Part shown: in pieces, positions 40,860 through 52,366 of the stretch | Layout: every line of letters starts with the position of its first letter | Position numbering within the stretch: the first letter of the stretch is position 1 | Origin: Hirudinaria manillensis | Taxonomy: Eukaryota; Annelida; Clitellata; Hirudinida; Hirudinidae | Direction: 5' to 3' | DNA: 64,000 nucleotides | NCBI GenBank assembly: GCA_034509925.1 | Contig: CM067528.1 | Location: 8,306,501-8,370,500, forward strand | The notes under the pieces: generated by a model | What the model was told of the DNA's origin: nothing | What the model saw: only the letters and a program-made list of their open reading frames with translations | Database searches by the model: none | Program-made: the position numbers and the translations under genes

Positions 40860-41103
40860 TAATGAAGTGCAATGATGGATTCCTTGCGAACTTGAAGCGA
40901 CTGAAAGGTACCGAGTTCAAATCTCCGCTTGTGTCGTTGTGCAGTGTCACTCGTTTGAGACTGATGACAATCACATGGAATAACATGATGAGGACAATTA
41001 TTTGCAAATAAAATATGTTGATGTGTGTGTGCCCCCGAACATTAAATAACAACAACAACAATATTATTATTAATAATAATAAAGATTAGAATAATAATAA
41101 TAA
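40860..41103 (+). repeat. Possible SINE with triplet-rich tail
   Basis: A B-box-like gagttcaaatctcc at about 40914-40927 is followed by about 110 bp of unique sequence and then an (AAC)n/(ATT)n/(AAT)n tail at 41046-41103, an arrangement seen in tRNA-derived SINEs. I could not find a convincing A box, so the left boundary is a guess. Confidence 0.28.
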
Positions 41104-41713
41104 TGAATAATAAAAAGAATAGTCATTTTATCACGAAACTGATAATGGCGTGCATTCTCTTGAAAGTCGTGTCGCTTGGAACCAACAGACGTGAGAGGAG
41201 TTCATGTATTTTAGAAAGAGATCGTGATTTCATGGGAAGCTTAAAATTCTTGATTGAAGTTATTTCGATTGAAATCTTCTGCTTGAAACCATTGACTTTC
41301 CTTCGTTATTTCCTCCTCCTCTTCCAGTTGTTATTCCAATCCACAACCGCACATTAACATGTCGCTTATTCACCAATCCAGGCATCTCCGCTGATTCATT
41401 CATTCCTGGACTCAGAGATGAGTCACAGCATCCACTGTCCACTCAGTCCAGCCAATAGTAATAGTAGTAGTAATATATAAATAATATTTGTTTTTATTCT
41501 CTAAATTATTAATTTTTGTTAGTAATATCAAACCTCAATATGTAATACATAATATACACACATACATTTTAATAAAGGCGTTGCTTGCTTGCATGCATGC
41601 ATCAATACATGCACTATTCGTGCATTCATGCACATATGTGGATATATTCATACATCGATAAATTTGTATTACATGTATCGAATGTATCAATGTATCACTG
41701 GACGTCTCAGAAA

Positions 41714-41745
41714 GTTGTTGTTGATGATGATGATGATGATGATGA
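41714..41745 (+). repeat. (ATG)n microsatellite
   Basis: About nine tandem ATG/GAT triplets. Confidence 0.9.
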
Positions 41746-42018
41746 TGTTGGTGCTGGTAATGATGATTACTTTCGATGTACAAGAACAGGTCAGAATCGC
41801 AGATCTGTTTACATCCCCTTAGCAGCGCACTTCTTTGTTTACCATTGAGATTTAAAAACATAATTAACATGCGAGAGCTTCTCATTGGCCACTATTTATA
41901 AACATCAAATTTCTATTGGCCGATGAACAGGACGTGCACAAATTCAAATGAACTCAATACTAAAATAGAAAGAGAGCGAAATTAGAAATGTTTTGCGCAA
42001 ATACGTCACTCATTCAAT

Positions 42019-42140
42019 CATCCATCCATCCATCCATCCATCCATCCATCCATCCATCCATCCATCCATCCATCCATCCATCCATCCATCCATCCATCCA
42101 TCCATCCATCCATCCATCCATCCGTCCGTCCGTCCGTCCG
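42019..42140 (+). repeat. (ATCC)n microsatellite grading into (GTCC)n
   Basis: About 25 consecutive catc/atcc tetramers are followed by about five cgtc/gtcc tetramers, a single C/T-to-G variant block at the right edge. All frames read through it as short peptide repeats and none is coding. Confidence 0.95.
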
Positions 42141-42468
42141 TTCATTTGGCATCTCCGAAGTCCCTCATTGGGGAGTATGTCTTAATCACGTGATGTTTAC
42201 ATTCGACTTCGTAAGAATTCGCTGAAAACAACGAACGATAAGCAAGCAAATAATTAATGGCGCAGTGACTACCGATCTTTAAGTACTTTAAGTAATATAA
42301 TTAATATTAATGAAGTACTAGTGAATAGCGGTAATAAATGTCAGAAGTGATGATGTCGTCTTGTTAAGAATACATTTTGATTCTTCATCAGCAAATGTTT
42401 TATGTGAAAATCATTAGAGCAGCTCCATCGGAGGAGGTCATATTACTAGAGTGACGGGTTAGGGTTAT

Positions 42469-42515
42469 GACGACGACGACGACGATGATGATGTTGGTGG
42501 TGGTGGTGGTGGTGG
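42469..42515 (+). repeat. Compound triplet repeat (GAC)n(GAT)n(GGT)n
   Basis: Three adjoining triplet runs in the order gac, gat, ggt. Confidence 0.85.
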
Positions 42516-42810
42516 TAATAGTGATAAAGATAATGATGAAAACGACTAATCTAGACGGGAGATTTTTGCACGGAAACGTGAATCATCTCCAGAGAAGTGA
42601 TTCGAAAAATATTGTCGGAAGCAAATGGCGATTCCATGAAAACGCTGCTTGGATGGCGACGACGACGATGGATGATGATGCTGTAATCTAAGAACCCGTC
42701 CATCTTTTCTTCCGTTCAACTCGTGTCCATCAAGAGGGAAACTAAAGCGGACCAATCATTGAGCAGATGGACGTCGGCAGTGATGTTGTGAAGTCCGATC
42801 TACAGTCACA

Positions 42811-43182
42811 TCTATATAAATAAAAATGCAACGTGTGTTTGTAACATGCAAATGTTCTCTGAAAGTACTTAACCAATTGCTTTGAAATTTTGACACAACA
42901 TAGTACTCTATCAGGGGAGTGTTTGTATATAGGTTTCATATATGTGCCACAACTACATCATGTAAAAATACGCTTTTTTCGCAGATCCGGCCATCTTGCC
43001 ACGACGACGTCACGGCCTGATCTATTATATAAATAAACTTTAGAGAGACATTATAAAGCTCAAACTATCGTAACCCTCACGCAAATTTGTGAAATTGTAA
43101 AAATAAACATATTAGAAAATTTCTTTCTTATAAAATTAATAATCAGATTGAGCCACAGCAACGCGTGGCTGGGCACCACTAG
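42811..43182 (+). mobile_element. Non-autonomous Helitron (372 bp)
   Basis: The left end starts TCTATATAAATAAAAATG, a form typical of Helitron 5' ends in animals (TC plus an AT-rich tract). The right end is CTAG at 43179-43182, preceded by a small hairpin (gccac...gtggc at 43152-43169) and a 9-bp spacer, as in Helitron 3' ends. The element sits exactly between A (42810) and T (43183), the canonical Helitron target, with no target-site duplication. No open frame of size is inside, so it would need Rep/helicase protein from elsewhere. Internal text such as aaccaattgctttgaaatttt is also typical of this repeat class. Confidence 0.78.
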
Positions 43183-45829
43183 TTAATAATAAACAATAAA
43201 TATTAATAACAATAGTAAGGTATTGATGATGATGCTGACTAATACGTTCACAAATATGTCGGTATCGACAGAATGAATGACAAGGAAATGAATAAAATGG
43301 AAAAATGTTAAAAAAAAATAATTAAATGAAAAAAGAAATGTAATTCCCCAAAAATATGAATCCTATATCGTATCTGGAAACGAAAGCGAAAAGAAATTTT
43401 CACTTTCACAAGAACGTTGTACTGAACCGTGAAGTGATGATGAAGACGATGATGACAATAATGATGTTGATGATGATGATGATGACGGTGAATTTCGCAC
43501 AGGATGATGTCGATGATGGAGCACAAATTAAGAAGGCTCAATTTTATTATCCACAAACAAAATGCGCCAGCAAACAACAACAACAAAAACAATAGCAACA
43601 ACGTAAACAACGACAAGTCATTAGAGGCGTTGACAACTACATTATCACAATGAAATATCGCATTATCGCAGTGATAATCATAATCTTCGGGCGTCTGATG
43701 ACGTCATCAGAATTTCTGTGAAGGTACTTCATGGGTGGTCGTGGTTTGATAAGGGTTTAGAATTAATTGCCAAAGGTCGGTTGAAACGGTTCAAGTGATT
43801 GCACCATCATTCGTGATGCTGACCTGGTCATGCGACGATGACGACGACGATGTGTGATTGCTATGGGAAAATATTAACATCGATATTCACATTGAAGTGA
43901 ATGAATTCATGACCTACTTTTTGAGGGAACATCGCCAACGGTTAATAAGATTCTCGTGATTAACCCTTCAAGATTAGGCCGCTAATTATTCAACTGGGTC
44001 GGTGGCCACAAATAGAAGGAGGTCGAATTAATATTTATAAAAGTATTCTGTGAATTGTTATTGGTCATATTATGACTTCCTTGTTCTGCTCTCAACCTTG
44101 CGATATTTTGGCTCTCGGATTGGTCGGAGGGAGTGATTAATAAGCGATTGAATTAATTATGATAATGAGACAATCACTAAACGACATTTTTACCGAAAAG
44201 TTCAAGACTTGGTTGGTCCTGAGTGCAAGACTTCAAATCCTTCCTGTGTAATAATAATAATAATTATTATTATTATTTAATAAATTATTATCGATAACTA
44301 AGGGCACTTGACAATCTGATGGGCGTGTCTAAATCTTTGCGATTAAGCGAAACTTCCCGTCAGATCAAAGCTTTGATGTTAACTTAAAAACACTTTTCGA
44401 TTAACATAATTTATTAATTTTGCCGTGAAACGCATCGTTGATTATTCCTTGAATTTGAAATCGACGTGTCGAACGAATAGAAAGCATGGCTTCGGGAAAA
44501 CCACGCAAAATCAGTCACTACATAACGTTTATATTACGTATTATATGAAAATATTGCGCTGCATAAAGCACATCGTTGCTTAAATGCCGATAACAATTAA
44601 TAATTTTGCTAAAAAAATATTACGGTGTTAAGAAATGATGATGTGTTGTATGTGTTGCTTGTCACGGTCACGTGTTGCCAGCCAAAGCGCGCCAACGTGT
44701 CCCGAAAACACGTCTGATGTGATTGCACAACATGCTTGCAACACCCTTCACACGTACAAAGAGTCTTGTGATAAGTTGTTATACTTATTATAATAGTTAA
44801 TATGTATGTAATATATATATATGTATATATAAAAATATATTACTTAGTCTTTCACTATTCATTATCGGATCAGTTATTTCATTGAGCTGGCATCAACTGC
44901 AAAACTCTAGTTCGAATGAAATGGTTTTTCACATCGGAATAACCATAGGCACGAGAGAATACACTCGAAAGAACCCAACTCGGGTCCGAGCGCAATTTCA
45001 TGGAAGTCATGAAAACGCCTTGGCAAATAACAATATGTTTATTTGTTTTGATTTTATTTTCAACTTTCTTCCTCGTCTGAAGAGCAGCTTCAGTTAGCAG
45101 GAAGCGCCCAAAAATTGTTCGAATAAATGTTTGTCTCGAAAATGCTCCTTCAACATCGCTCGACAACTTTTCCAAATAAACGCCTCTTCAAAGCACCCAG
45201 CTATAATCGGATTTTCGAAAAACAAAGAGTTAAGAATTTCCTCTTAATGTGCAGTTTAGGTGGCTTATGTTGACCGGAAAACGACGAATAACCACGGATT
45301 TCTGGACTTCTGGATTGATTTCACGTTTCACGTGACGAAAATATTTTCAAGAATTGGAAACATCTGAGCATTGCATCATGGTTGCGAACGACGCATTGAA
45401 TGTGGGCAGTTTGGCTTTATTCTAGAACTTCAATTTGTTAGGCTATTTAATTTCGAACAGATTTTTTTAATAACCAAGTATTTCAAGTCGGTTTGATCGA
45501 AATTTATCCTTATTTCGTCTTGTTTTTAAGTCTTATTTAGCGCGAATTAGGGCTAAAGTTTGTCTCATGCCGGGTTTGTGCAGGTACGTGATGCTAGTCT
45601 CTGTGAAGCTAGTATTTAAGGATGAGAACCGCGCAAACTCGAGAGTATTGTTCTCGACTGAGTACAGAGTTTGTGGACGTCTTTTGCTCGTTAAATAAAG
45701 TGATAAAACTGACTTCAATATTTGTCTCTTGATTCTTTATTTAAACTCGCTTTTATTTGTTGTCGTGAGGTTTAAAAGTGAATTCAGCGATTAGGATTAC
45801 GCCAAATCAAAGTTTGAGAATTCCGAAAG
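43183..45829. other. Gene-poor, repeat-rich block, right part
   Basis: No gene is supported. It contains a GAT/ATG triplet run (43438-43510), a 16-bp perfect palindrome around a CRE core (43695-43710), a SINE-like tail (acttcaaatccttcctgtg plus (ATA)n at about 44205-44280), a (TA)n-rich stretch near 44800-44840, and an LTR-like segment (about 45530-45740). The 79-codon frame at 43356-43595 is mostly the triplet repeat. Confidence 0.45.
43438..43510 (+). repeat. Imperfect (GAT)n/(ATG)n repeat
   Basis: Interrupted runs of GAT/ATG triplets with GAC and ACA variants. Confidence 0.8.
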
Positions 45830-47259
45830 ATGAAAGCATCTAAAAACTTTCAAAATTTGAACGTACTCATACCTGATAAAATGAACAGGTTAGATTCTGA
45901 ATTATTGTAATATTCAATTACGTTCGAGCATCGATTGCTTCGTAAAATTCCAACGCGTTCACGTGCTAGCAACCGGCATTTGAACCCTGGTCTGACGTCA
46001 TAAGAGAATCTGGGCCCGTTTCAATACTAAATTTTGCAAATTTTCCAGATTTAATTTAGGTTATCTAAAGGGATTTTGCGAGTTTGCAAAATTAAATGTT
46101 TGATTTTAAGAAATAAGGCGTTAGTAATTTTTGATGCATTGTTTTGCATAAAGTTACGGATTTGGGTGATCGAAAAATATTTTATTTGCACAATTAAAAT
46201 GTGGGCGTATGCAAATGCTTGATAAAATATATTTTTGCGCATCAGGGAATACAACGTCGTCACCGATGATCTTAAGGCCATTCTTTTGGAGGCCCGCGCC
46301 CAAAAGCGTATAACCTACGGGATTTACGAGTCTGGGAAACAACTTGAAAGGTGAGCCTTTCATTGAATTTGCATTGCTTGGATTAAAATGATATCGAAAA
46401 GTCATTTCCTCAACTCGGCAATTTGTTGCATCATGTTTCTTCATCACATTAAGATATGCGTGCAGATCATATAATTTTTTCGTTGTATTTAGGATTTATT
46501 AAAATTTAGACTTGTTTTTTCACGATTTCGATGCTGTATTTAATTTTTTAAAAAAGTATTTATCCATTTAGAGAATATCTTGAATACCATATTGTGCACA
46601 TTCTGACTAAAAATAATTATCATAATATTTCATTGGCGTTTAAGGATAATTTCTAATAAAGAAGTGCAGCAAATTCAACAGAACAACTTAATTTACATCT
46701 CAGTTTTTTTGTTACCAGTAATCCAGATGATGTTATGCTCTGTGTACTTCCTTCTTATTCTGGGGCCGAAGCAACACTCCACATCCATTTGACCTTGATT
46801 GAGGCCTTCTGTCTGGAAGTTGGGATCCAGGTTGTGAAGGTTGATGATGTGGAATCTCTTAAAAAACTCCTGTCCTCAAAATTTGAGAGGAGTGTCTCCA
46901 GGAGAAGCGAGGATGAAGATGACAGCGAGGACGATGATGAAGATGATGTCGGAGCAATGGATTATAATTGCTTGCTCGTAGAAGTGAGTTAGTTTGGTCA
47001 ATGCTTACTCATAATTGTTCGACCTCATTTCTGGCATTTTGCATTTAATGATTCAAGTTCAAACTCATTACCTAATTGTCTGCAGCATTAGCCTTGACAT
47101 GAACTTAACTTGAGTCTCATGACTTCATTTTCTTAAACCTAGCCCAATGATTTTCCACAGTTTCCTGATGGAAGTCTATCCCCATCAGAGGAGAAGCTCT
47201 TAGATTATTGTACATACCATGTTCATGAAGAACTGCCTGCATTCAGATTGGTGGAGTGA
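45830..47259 (+). CDS. GADD45: GADD45-like stress-response protein
   Basis: Four exons: 45830-45888, 46246-46350, 46719-46983, 47161-47259, giving 175 residues. The first exon is short; its ATG and donor are inferred, but the frame closes exactly (AG plus G). The fold shared with ribosomal protein L7Ae is visible in order: helix TDDLKAILLEARAQ, YGIYESGKQLESNPDDVMLC, the signature LHIHLTLIEAFCLEVGIQVV, then VKVDDVESLKKLL and YNCLLVEFPDG. An acidic insert (RSEDEDDSEDDDEDD) sits between the two halves and is longer than the acidic loop of vertebrate proteins. GADD45 proteins bind MTK1/MEKK4 to activate p38/JNK and act in DNA repair and demethylation. The last 17 bp overlap the coding end of an antisense frame. 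Confidence 0.88.
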
Positions 47260-47803
47260 GTCGTGACTGTTCCTCGTTCAGATTTGTATCAGGCAAGGAT
47301 ATTTCCCATTTATCAATGTTATTGCATTTATGCATGCAGCTGAATTTATAATTGTCATTGACTTTCTCAGAATCAAAAGTCAAATTCGTGGGACTACAGT
47401 CTTTGCCATCAGTAGGAAGCATTCTTCCCAAATGACCAATCAAAGGCAGCATCAACGTGAATTCATCATCCTGAACCGACTTCGTTGTCGCAAATTGGGC
47501 GGTGCTCTCCTCTAAACAAGCAATCGGAAAAAGATCCAATTTATCTTCTGCCCTTGAACAATTTTCAAGGGATGTACATAGATGGGATTGAAGACTGGAA
47601 TGTTTGTAAATAGAATCCAAATCAAGGCAGCCAATCTTATCCTTTGTCAACATTTGTTGGATTTCCTCAGGCGCAGATGATTTGCAGAAGAATGGATTGA
47701 ATCTTAATCACTTTGAATGGGAAGCCACAGAGGAATCCTTTGCTCCACGTTTATATAGATTGGAGCGAACATTTAATGTGGTGCAACTAATAACTGAAGC
47801 CAT
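47243..47803 (-). CDS. Hypothetical protein antisense to the GADD45 3' end
   Basis: A 137-codon open frame (47653 to 47243, extending upstream through in-frame CKSSAPEEIQQ) is preceded in the same frame by an ATG at 47803 and a basic, Ser-rich leader (MASVISCTTLNVRSNLYKRG). A single TGA at 47708-47710 separates the two. A 63-nt intron (47666-47728, gtggct...cctgag) would remove it in phase 0 and give about 165 residues, but its acceptor tract is weak. I recognise no family. The leader could be a mitochondrial presequence (basic, no acidic residues for 20 positions). Whether this gene is real is uncertain. Confidence 0.35.
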
Positions 47804-48743
47804 TTTTTGACCACTATTAAAAACTGTATGAAGCAGAACTTGAAAACGTTGTTAACTTTTTTTTTCAGAATTAAATTCAGTCACAGTCAACTGTGACTCT
47901 TAAGAGAGTGTGATTGTAATGTTTCATTCGAGTTTAATATGTATAGTTCCTATAGGAGCTGGGAAAGATGTACCTAATACGTTAAGATGCGGTGTTAATT
48001 GTGATTGGGTTGCATTTTGTGGGTGACGTAGGAAAGCTTTACGATATTTGAGCAAAAATTCAAAAGTCCGTGTTGGTATTTGGAGATGATGTAATGACAT
48101 CAATGCTTGGGACCAGGGGTGGAGGTACCGCGCCCAATTTTTTTTTGTTGAGAAATTGTTGACCAAAATACTTTACAATCAAAAAATAAAATAGAACTTA
48201 TTATAGTAAATTATTCTTTTCATATCGCTCACTTGGTGCTGGCCTTCCTATTTCTATCTACAAATTATTCGTCCAAATCAATGTTCTGAAATATTATTTG
48301 AATTATTTTAAACAATATTTCATAAGTTTTTGATGTTAAATTATATTTTGAAGACCTTCTATAGAGAAAATTTACATGTCACGAGATGTTATATTTCACT
48401 GAGCGTTTTACTTAATTTCTAGCTATTTAATAAAACCTCCTTTATCGATTTTTGTTTTGTAAATCTGTAATATTGACCTGTAACTTTCGGTAATTTAAAA
48501 ATAAATCGCTAATTTTACACTCCAAACTCAAATAAGAAATGGACTTAGATCTCATCTGATGGGTGTGAGGCTGCTGTAGTGATGTGGGAGTTGGCTCGGT
48601 CTAAAAGTTGCGAAAAATGAACTACAGTTGTTAGATTGTATCTGATCCTTAGAGAAACTGATCATTGCCTTTATCTCCCAAAAAGTTACGAAGTTTAATA
48701 CGTTGCTTGTGATTTGGTAATAACACCAACAAGACCACAGCCA
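47804..48743. other. Intergenic region before the RhoGAP gene
   Basis: No recognised gene. A minus-strand frame of 80 codons (47924-48166) has a fairly protein-like composition (WARYLHPWSQALMSLHHLQ) but no supporting splice context or family. The right end contains the RhoGAP promoter and 5' UTR. Confidence 0.4.
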
Positions 48744-51700
48744 ATGATGGATAACGAAAGATTTGTTGCGCAGCCATTCTCTTCACCCCTGAAATCTAGA
48801 ATTAGCACCTTGCCTTCTGGAGCTAAAAGCAATTGGTACTACGATCACGAAAATGACGACCTGGACAAGGCAAGTTATTTTTTGCACTACCAACTATATT
48901 TTCTTTCGTTATATGACGTTACGAAGTAGTTTGCCTTGTGATATGGATGCAGAGGAGACTTTGTGTCAGAACATAAACCTGATAATGAGTTGAGTTTATT
49001 TGTAAACGGTTTGAACAATTGTACAAAGTTTGCATTTTATAATGTGCTATAAGCAGCTTGATTTAAACTTTTATACATGCACAACCTTAAGCAACTAAAG
49101 ATACTAAAGGACATCAAAAATTCTAATCTCAAAACTGTCTTCTTTATGTGAAGTTAAACATCAAAAATTGAAATTAAATAGCAAGATGCATAAAATGAAT
49201 TACTCATCCATTTTAGAAATGTTTGAATGTTGTTAAACATCATTCCAGTCCTCTGTGATAAGAAGAGGTTGGCTAGAGAGGCAACCATCAAAGCTGTTTT
49301 CCAGTCGAAAGCAGAAGTGGGTTGTACTTCAGGAAGGCTACCTTCATTGTTACGATGATGAGAGGGAACTCAAATCTGCCACAAGAATCATTTCTCTTGC
49401 CAACAAGACAGTGTCAGAGGTTGCTAGTAACGACACTGGATCGGCAAGCAATGGAATTGGAGGTTCGGGAAAGTACCTCTTCCAGATTTCTCCAGGTATT
49501 TTACATGTTTATAAATGTTCTTGAAGCATGATTTGCTGCGAATTATAATGGTAATGGTTCACTTATTGAAGAATGAAACCATTCATAAACATTTGATCCA
49601 AACATTTTCATGTTTTTATTTTGTCTCATTCTAGCTGAACTAAACTCGGATGGAAAAGCCAATGCTTCATCGAAGAATGTCGACATATTCGGAGCATCTT
49701 CAGAGCAGGAGAGGAAGGAGTGGATGAAAGCTCTCAAGAAATCCATGTATGCAAAGATTGGTGGAGGTTGGTATTAAAACGTTAATGGCTATTGAAATTG
49801 ATCTTAATGACATAATTATTCCTTCTCTAAGGATTTTCTCTTATAATTTGGCTGTTTCTGTGATGGCAAATGATGTCCAGCAATTAATTTGTACCATTGA
49901 ACTTTTTAGTCCCTAGCAAAATCACAGAAACGCCTCAATAACAACGGCACGTCAAGAAATATTTCATTAAGTTATTGCTACGCTTTAAGTGTGGCATTAA
50001 TAATTTTAATTAATAACAGCTTGTAATTATTATTGTGTTGTAATAATATGTAAAGTGTTGCAATTATTAGTTTTCATTGAAACCTCTCACTCGTACTCCT
50101 TTTCAAGCGATCTTTGGCGGTTCTCTCGAAGACACGTTGAGTTTTGAAAGGTTGCGCAATCCAGACAGGATCGTGCCTGAATTAGTTGAGGAATGTATCA
50201 GATTTGTGCAGGAGAATGGCCTTGAATGTGATGGAATATTCAGGTTAACAAATGCTACAGTTTTTTGTAATTGTTTGAATGTCCATTGTATTTTTGAGGC
50301 CAGGGTAAAAATATGATGATTGTAAGATAATTAAGACAAAGTAAAAGTCTTAAAATTAAGTGCTAGCCATACAAATCACCAAAGATAATTATCTTACACC
50401 AAACTTACCAAACGGTCAATTATTATAAATATTATAATTATTCAATAATAATCCTAATCGCAATGACGTCAGACTTATTTTCTCAGACTCACGGGCAAAA
50501 AATCAACAGTTCGAAAACTCCAGGAGAAATTCGACAAGGGCGAAAGACCAAAGCTCGTTCTTTTGACTGCTCTTGCAGATGCTCCTCCTCTCTCCTCTTC
50601 TTGCTCATCGTCTTCTTCCTTGACTTCGCACTGGGGACCCTACGAAGGCGTGGACGTACACTCGGTGGCTTCTCTTCTCAAAACCTATCTTATCGAGCTT
50701 CCGGAGCCCGTGATTCCCGTAGATTTTTACGTAGACATCATGACGGTGGTGACCAGAGAGTACGAACTCGATCCAGAATCATCCATCGATAAGATATCTT
50801 CGGTTCTCTGCAAAATACCTGCAAACAGCTATAACCTCCTCAGGTACTAAATGCAACGAATGGATGGACATGGAGGACTATTAAGTGAAATATTTGTTGA
50901 AAAATTGATGGATGAGGGTGGATTTATCTCTCATTTTTTTATAATAAGCCTCCAACTTTTGTCCTCCATAGATACCTCTGCCAGTTTTTAAAGGTTGTTG
51001 GTGACAATGAAGCCCAAAATCGAATGTCCTACCAAAACCTAGCCAAGGTTTTCTGCAATGCCATCCTTGAACCCGAAGACAACGACCCTGCGCTCCTGAT
51101 GGGCACTGCCGACAATAGGGCCAAGGCAGTCACGATCATGATGACCTACTTCAACAGGATATTTAAAGATGACTGGAAAAAAGATGAAGGGTGGAGGTCC
51201 TATGGTAAACGAAGACAGAGTCGCCTCTCAAAATCCTGGGATGACCTTTCCACTGAGGAAGATCTTTCGTCCTCCTTTTCGGGAGATAGGCAGCCCCAAG
51301 ACACGCCGGAGATTAGGCCGTCGAAGAATCCGGCCAAGAACTCCAAAAGCCTCGAGATTCTAAATTCTCGACAGTCGAGCAGGGAAGAAGAAGACGAGTC
51401 GTCTTCAGCCTCATTTGTCATAGGATCCAGAAGCGACAAGAATCGATACAGTGGCAGTTCGACTTCCACGATCTCCAGTTTTTTTGAGATGCTTCCAAGG
51501 TTGGGATCCAAGAAGGCCAAGGACAAGCCCGACCGGTCGGCGCCTGCCGACGTGCCGGACTCTTCTCGCTCTTCGGTCTCCTCCGAGCACTTTCAGGATG
51601 TCCTTCTGAGGACCAATCGGCACTGCTGCTCCGCCCTCAACACGAGGCGAACCAGTTCCACAAGAGACCATGCCACCAGGGAGAAACTCCGCTTTCATGA

Positions 51701-52366
51701 CATTTGCAGAGGTCAAAGTATCATACAAGCCCTAATGAGTTCTCAGCCCTTCGAAGGAATGGCAGATGAAAAAGACACCGATCTTTGGCATTTGCTAGAA
51801 GCACGCCCAAAGTCATTGCCCGTTGACGACTTGATCGAACATTTTTACAGACTTCAGGAGAGTCTGGCAGCACAACACAAAAAGTAATTTTCAATTCGAA
51901 ATCATTATGTCATTCCATTTATTGTCTTAACAATTAACTATGAGTTATCTGATTCATCGGCAAATCTGTTTCAATTCGCAATCAGAATTCAGCAAATGCG
52001 CTCCACATTACTTTGTGAAACATCACGAAAACACCTAGTAGTTAATGGGATGTACTCAGCCACTAGTGCTATAATTATCGAGACTACTATTTTCCTTTTT
52101 GCTTGCATTTAATAGAAGTGTTGGCTACTCATTATAAAAATATGATGACCAAAATAATCACAGAAATTTAAGCTTTTTCCTTTTACAGGGTTCACGACCT
52201 TACGAGGGAACACGCAAAAGAGGTCGAAAGGTTGAAGAGAGAAGCCGACGAGCAGAAAGAGAGCAGAGAACAGGCCGTGGCCAGGGTGGTGGAGCTTCAG
52301 GCGCAACTGGAGAATTACTTTCTCAAATTTGGATCTCTCAACTTTTCAGAAGGAAATATCCCATGA
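48744..52366 (+). CDS. PH-RhoGAP-coiled-coil protein, ARHGAP22/24/25 (FilGAP) type
   Basis: Seven exons with consistent phases: 48744-48869, 49249-49495, 49635-49766, 50108-50243, 50487-50843, 50972-51883, 52189-52366, giving about 695 residues. Domain order matches the ARHGAP22/24/25 subfamily. A PH domain lies at about residues 43-170 (VIRRGWLERQPSKLFSSRKQ, KYLFQISP, QERKEWMKALKKS). A RhoGAP domain follows, with FGGSLEDTLSFERL, VEECIRFVQENGLECDGIFR (arginine finger), DVHSVASLLKTYLIELPEPV and LAKVFCNAILEPE. After a Ser-rich linker comes a C-terminal coiled coil (REHAKEVERLKREADEQKES). A Ser-rich insert interrupts the RhoGAP domain near 50580-50640. These proteins switch off Rac/Cdc42 at the cell edge. 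Intron 1 appears to use a GC donor (gacaag|gcaagt); the only nearby GT breaks the frame. Confidence 0.92.

Larger units (their letters stand above)
37829..42810. other. Gene-poor, repeat-rich block, left part
   Basis: About 5 kb with no frame that looks like a protein. It contains a minisatellite (40429-40512), a CT run near 40591-40606, SINE-like sequence with an AT-rich tail (about 40860-41103), an (ATG)n run (41714-41745), a long (ATCC)n array (42019-42140) and a GAC/GAT/GGT triplet run (42469-42515). Small open frames here are products of these repeats. Confidence 0.5.

Noticed and set aside
42019..42140. Regular repeat array, checked as a CRISPR-like structure
   Set aside because: It is a plain tetranucleotide repeat with no spacers, in a eukaryotic genome.
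41993..42193. Frames of 65-66 codons reading IHPS repeats
   Set aside because: They are the direct translation of the (ATCC)n microsatellite.
43356..43595. 79-codon frame rich in methionine and glutamine
   Set aside because: Mostly generated by GAT/ATG and CAA repeats.
47708..47710. Selenocysteine UGA in the antisense frame
   Set aside because: No sign of a selenoprotein family or SECIS element; a small intron or a pseudogene is simpler.
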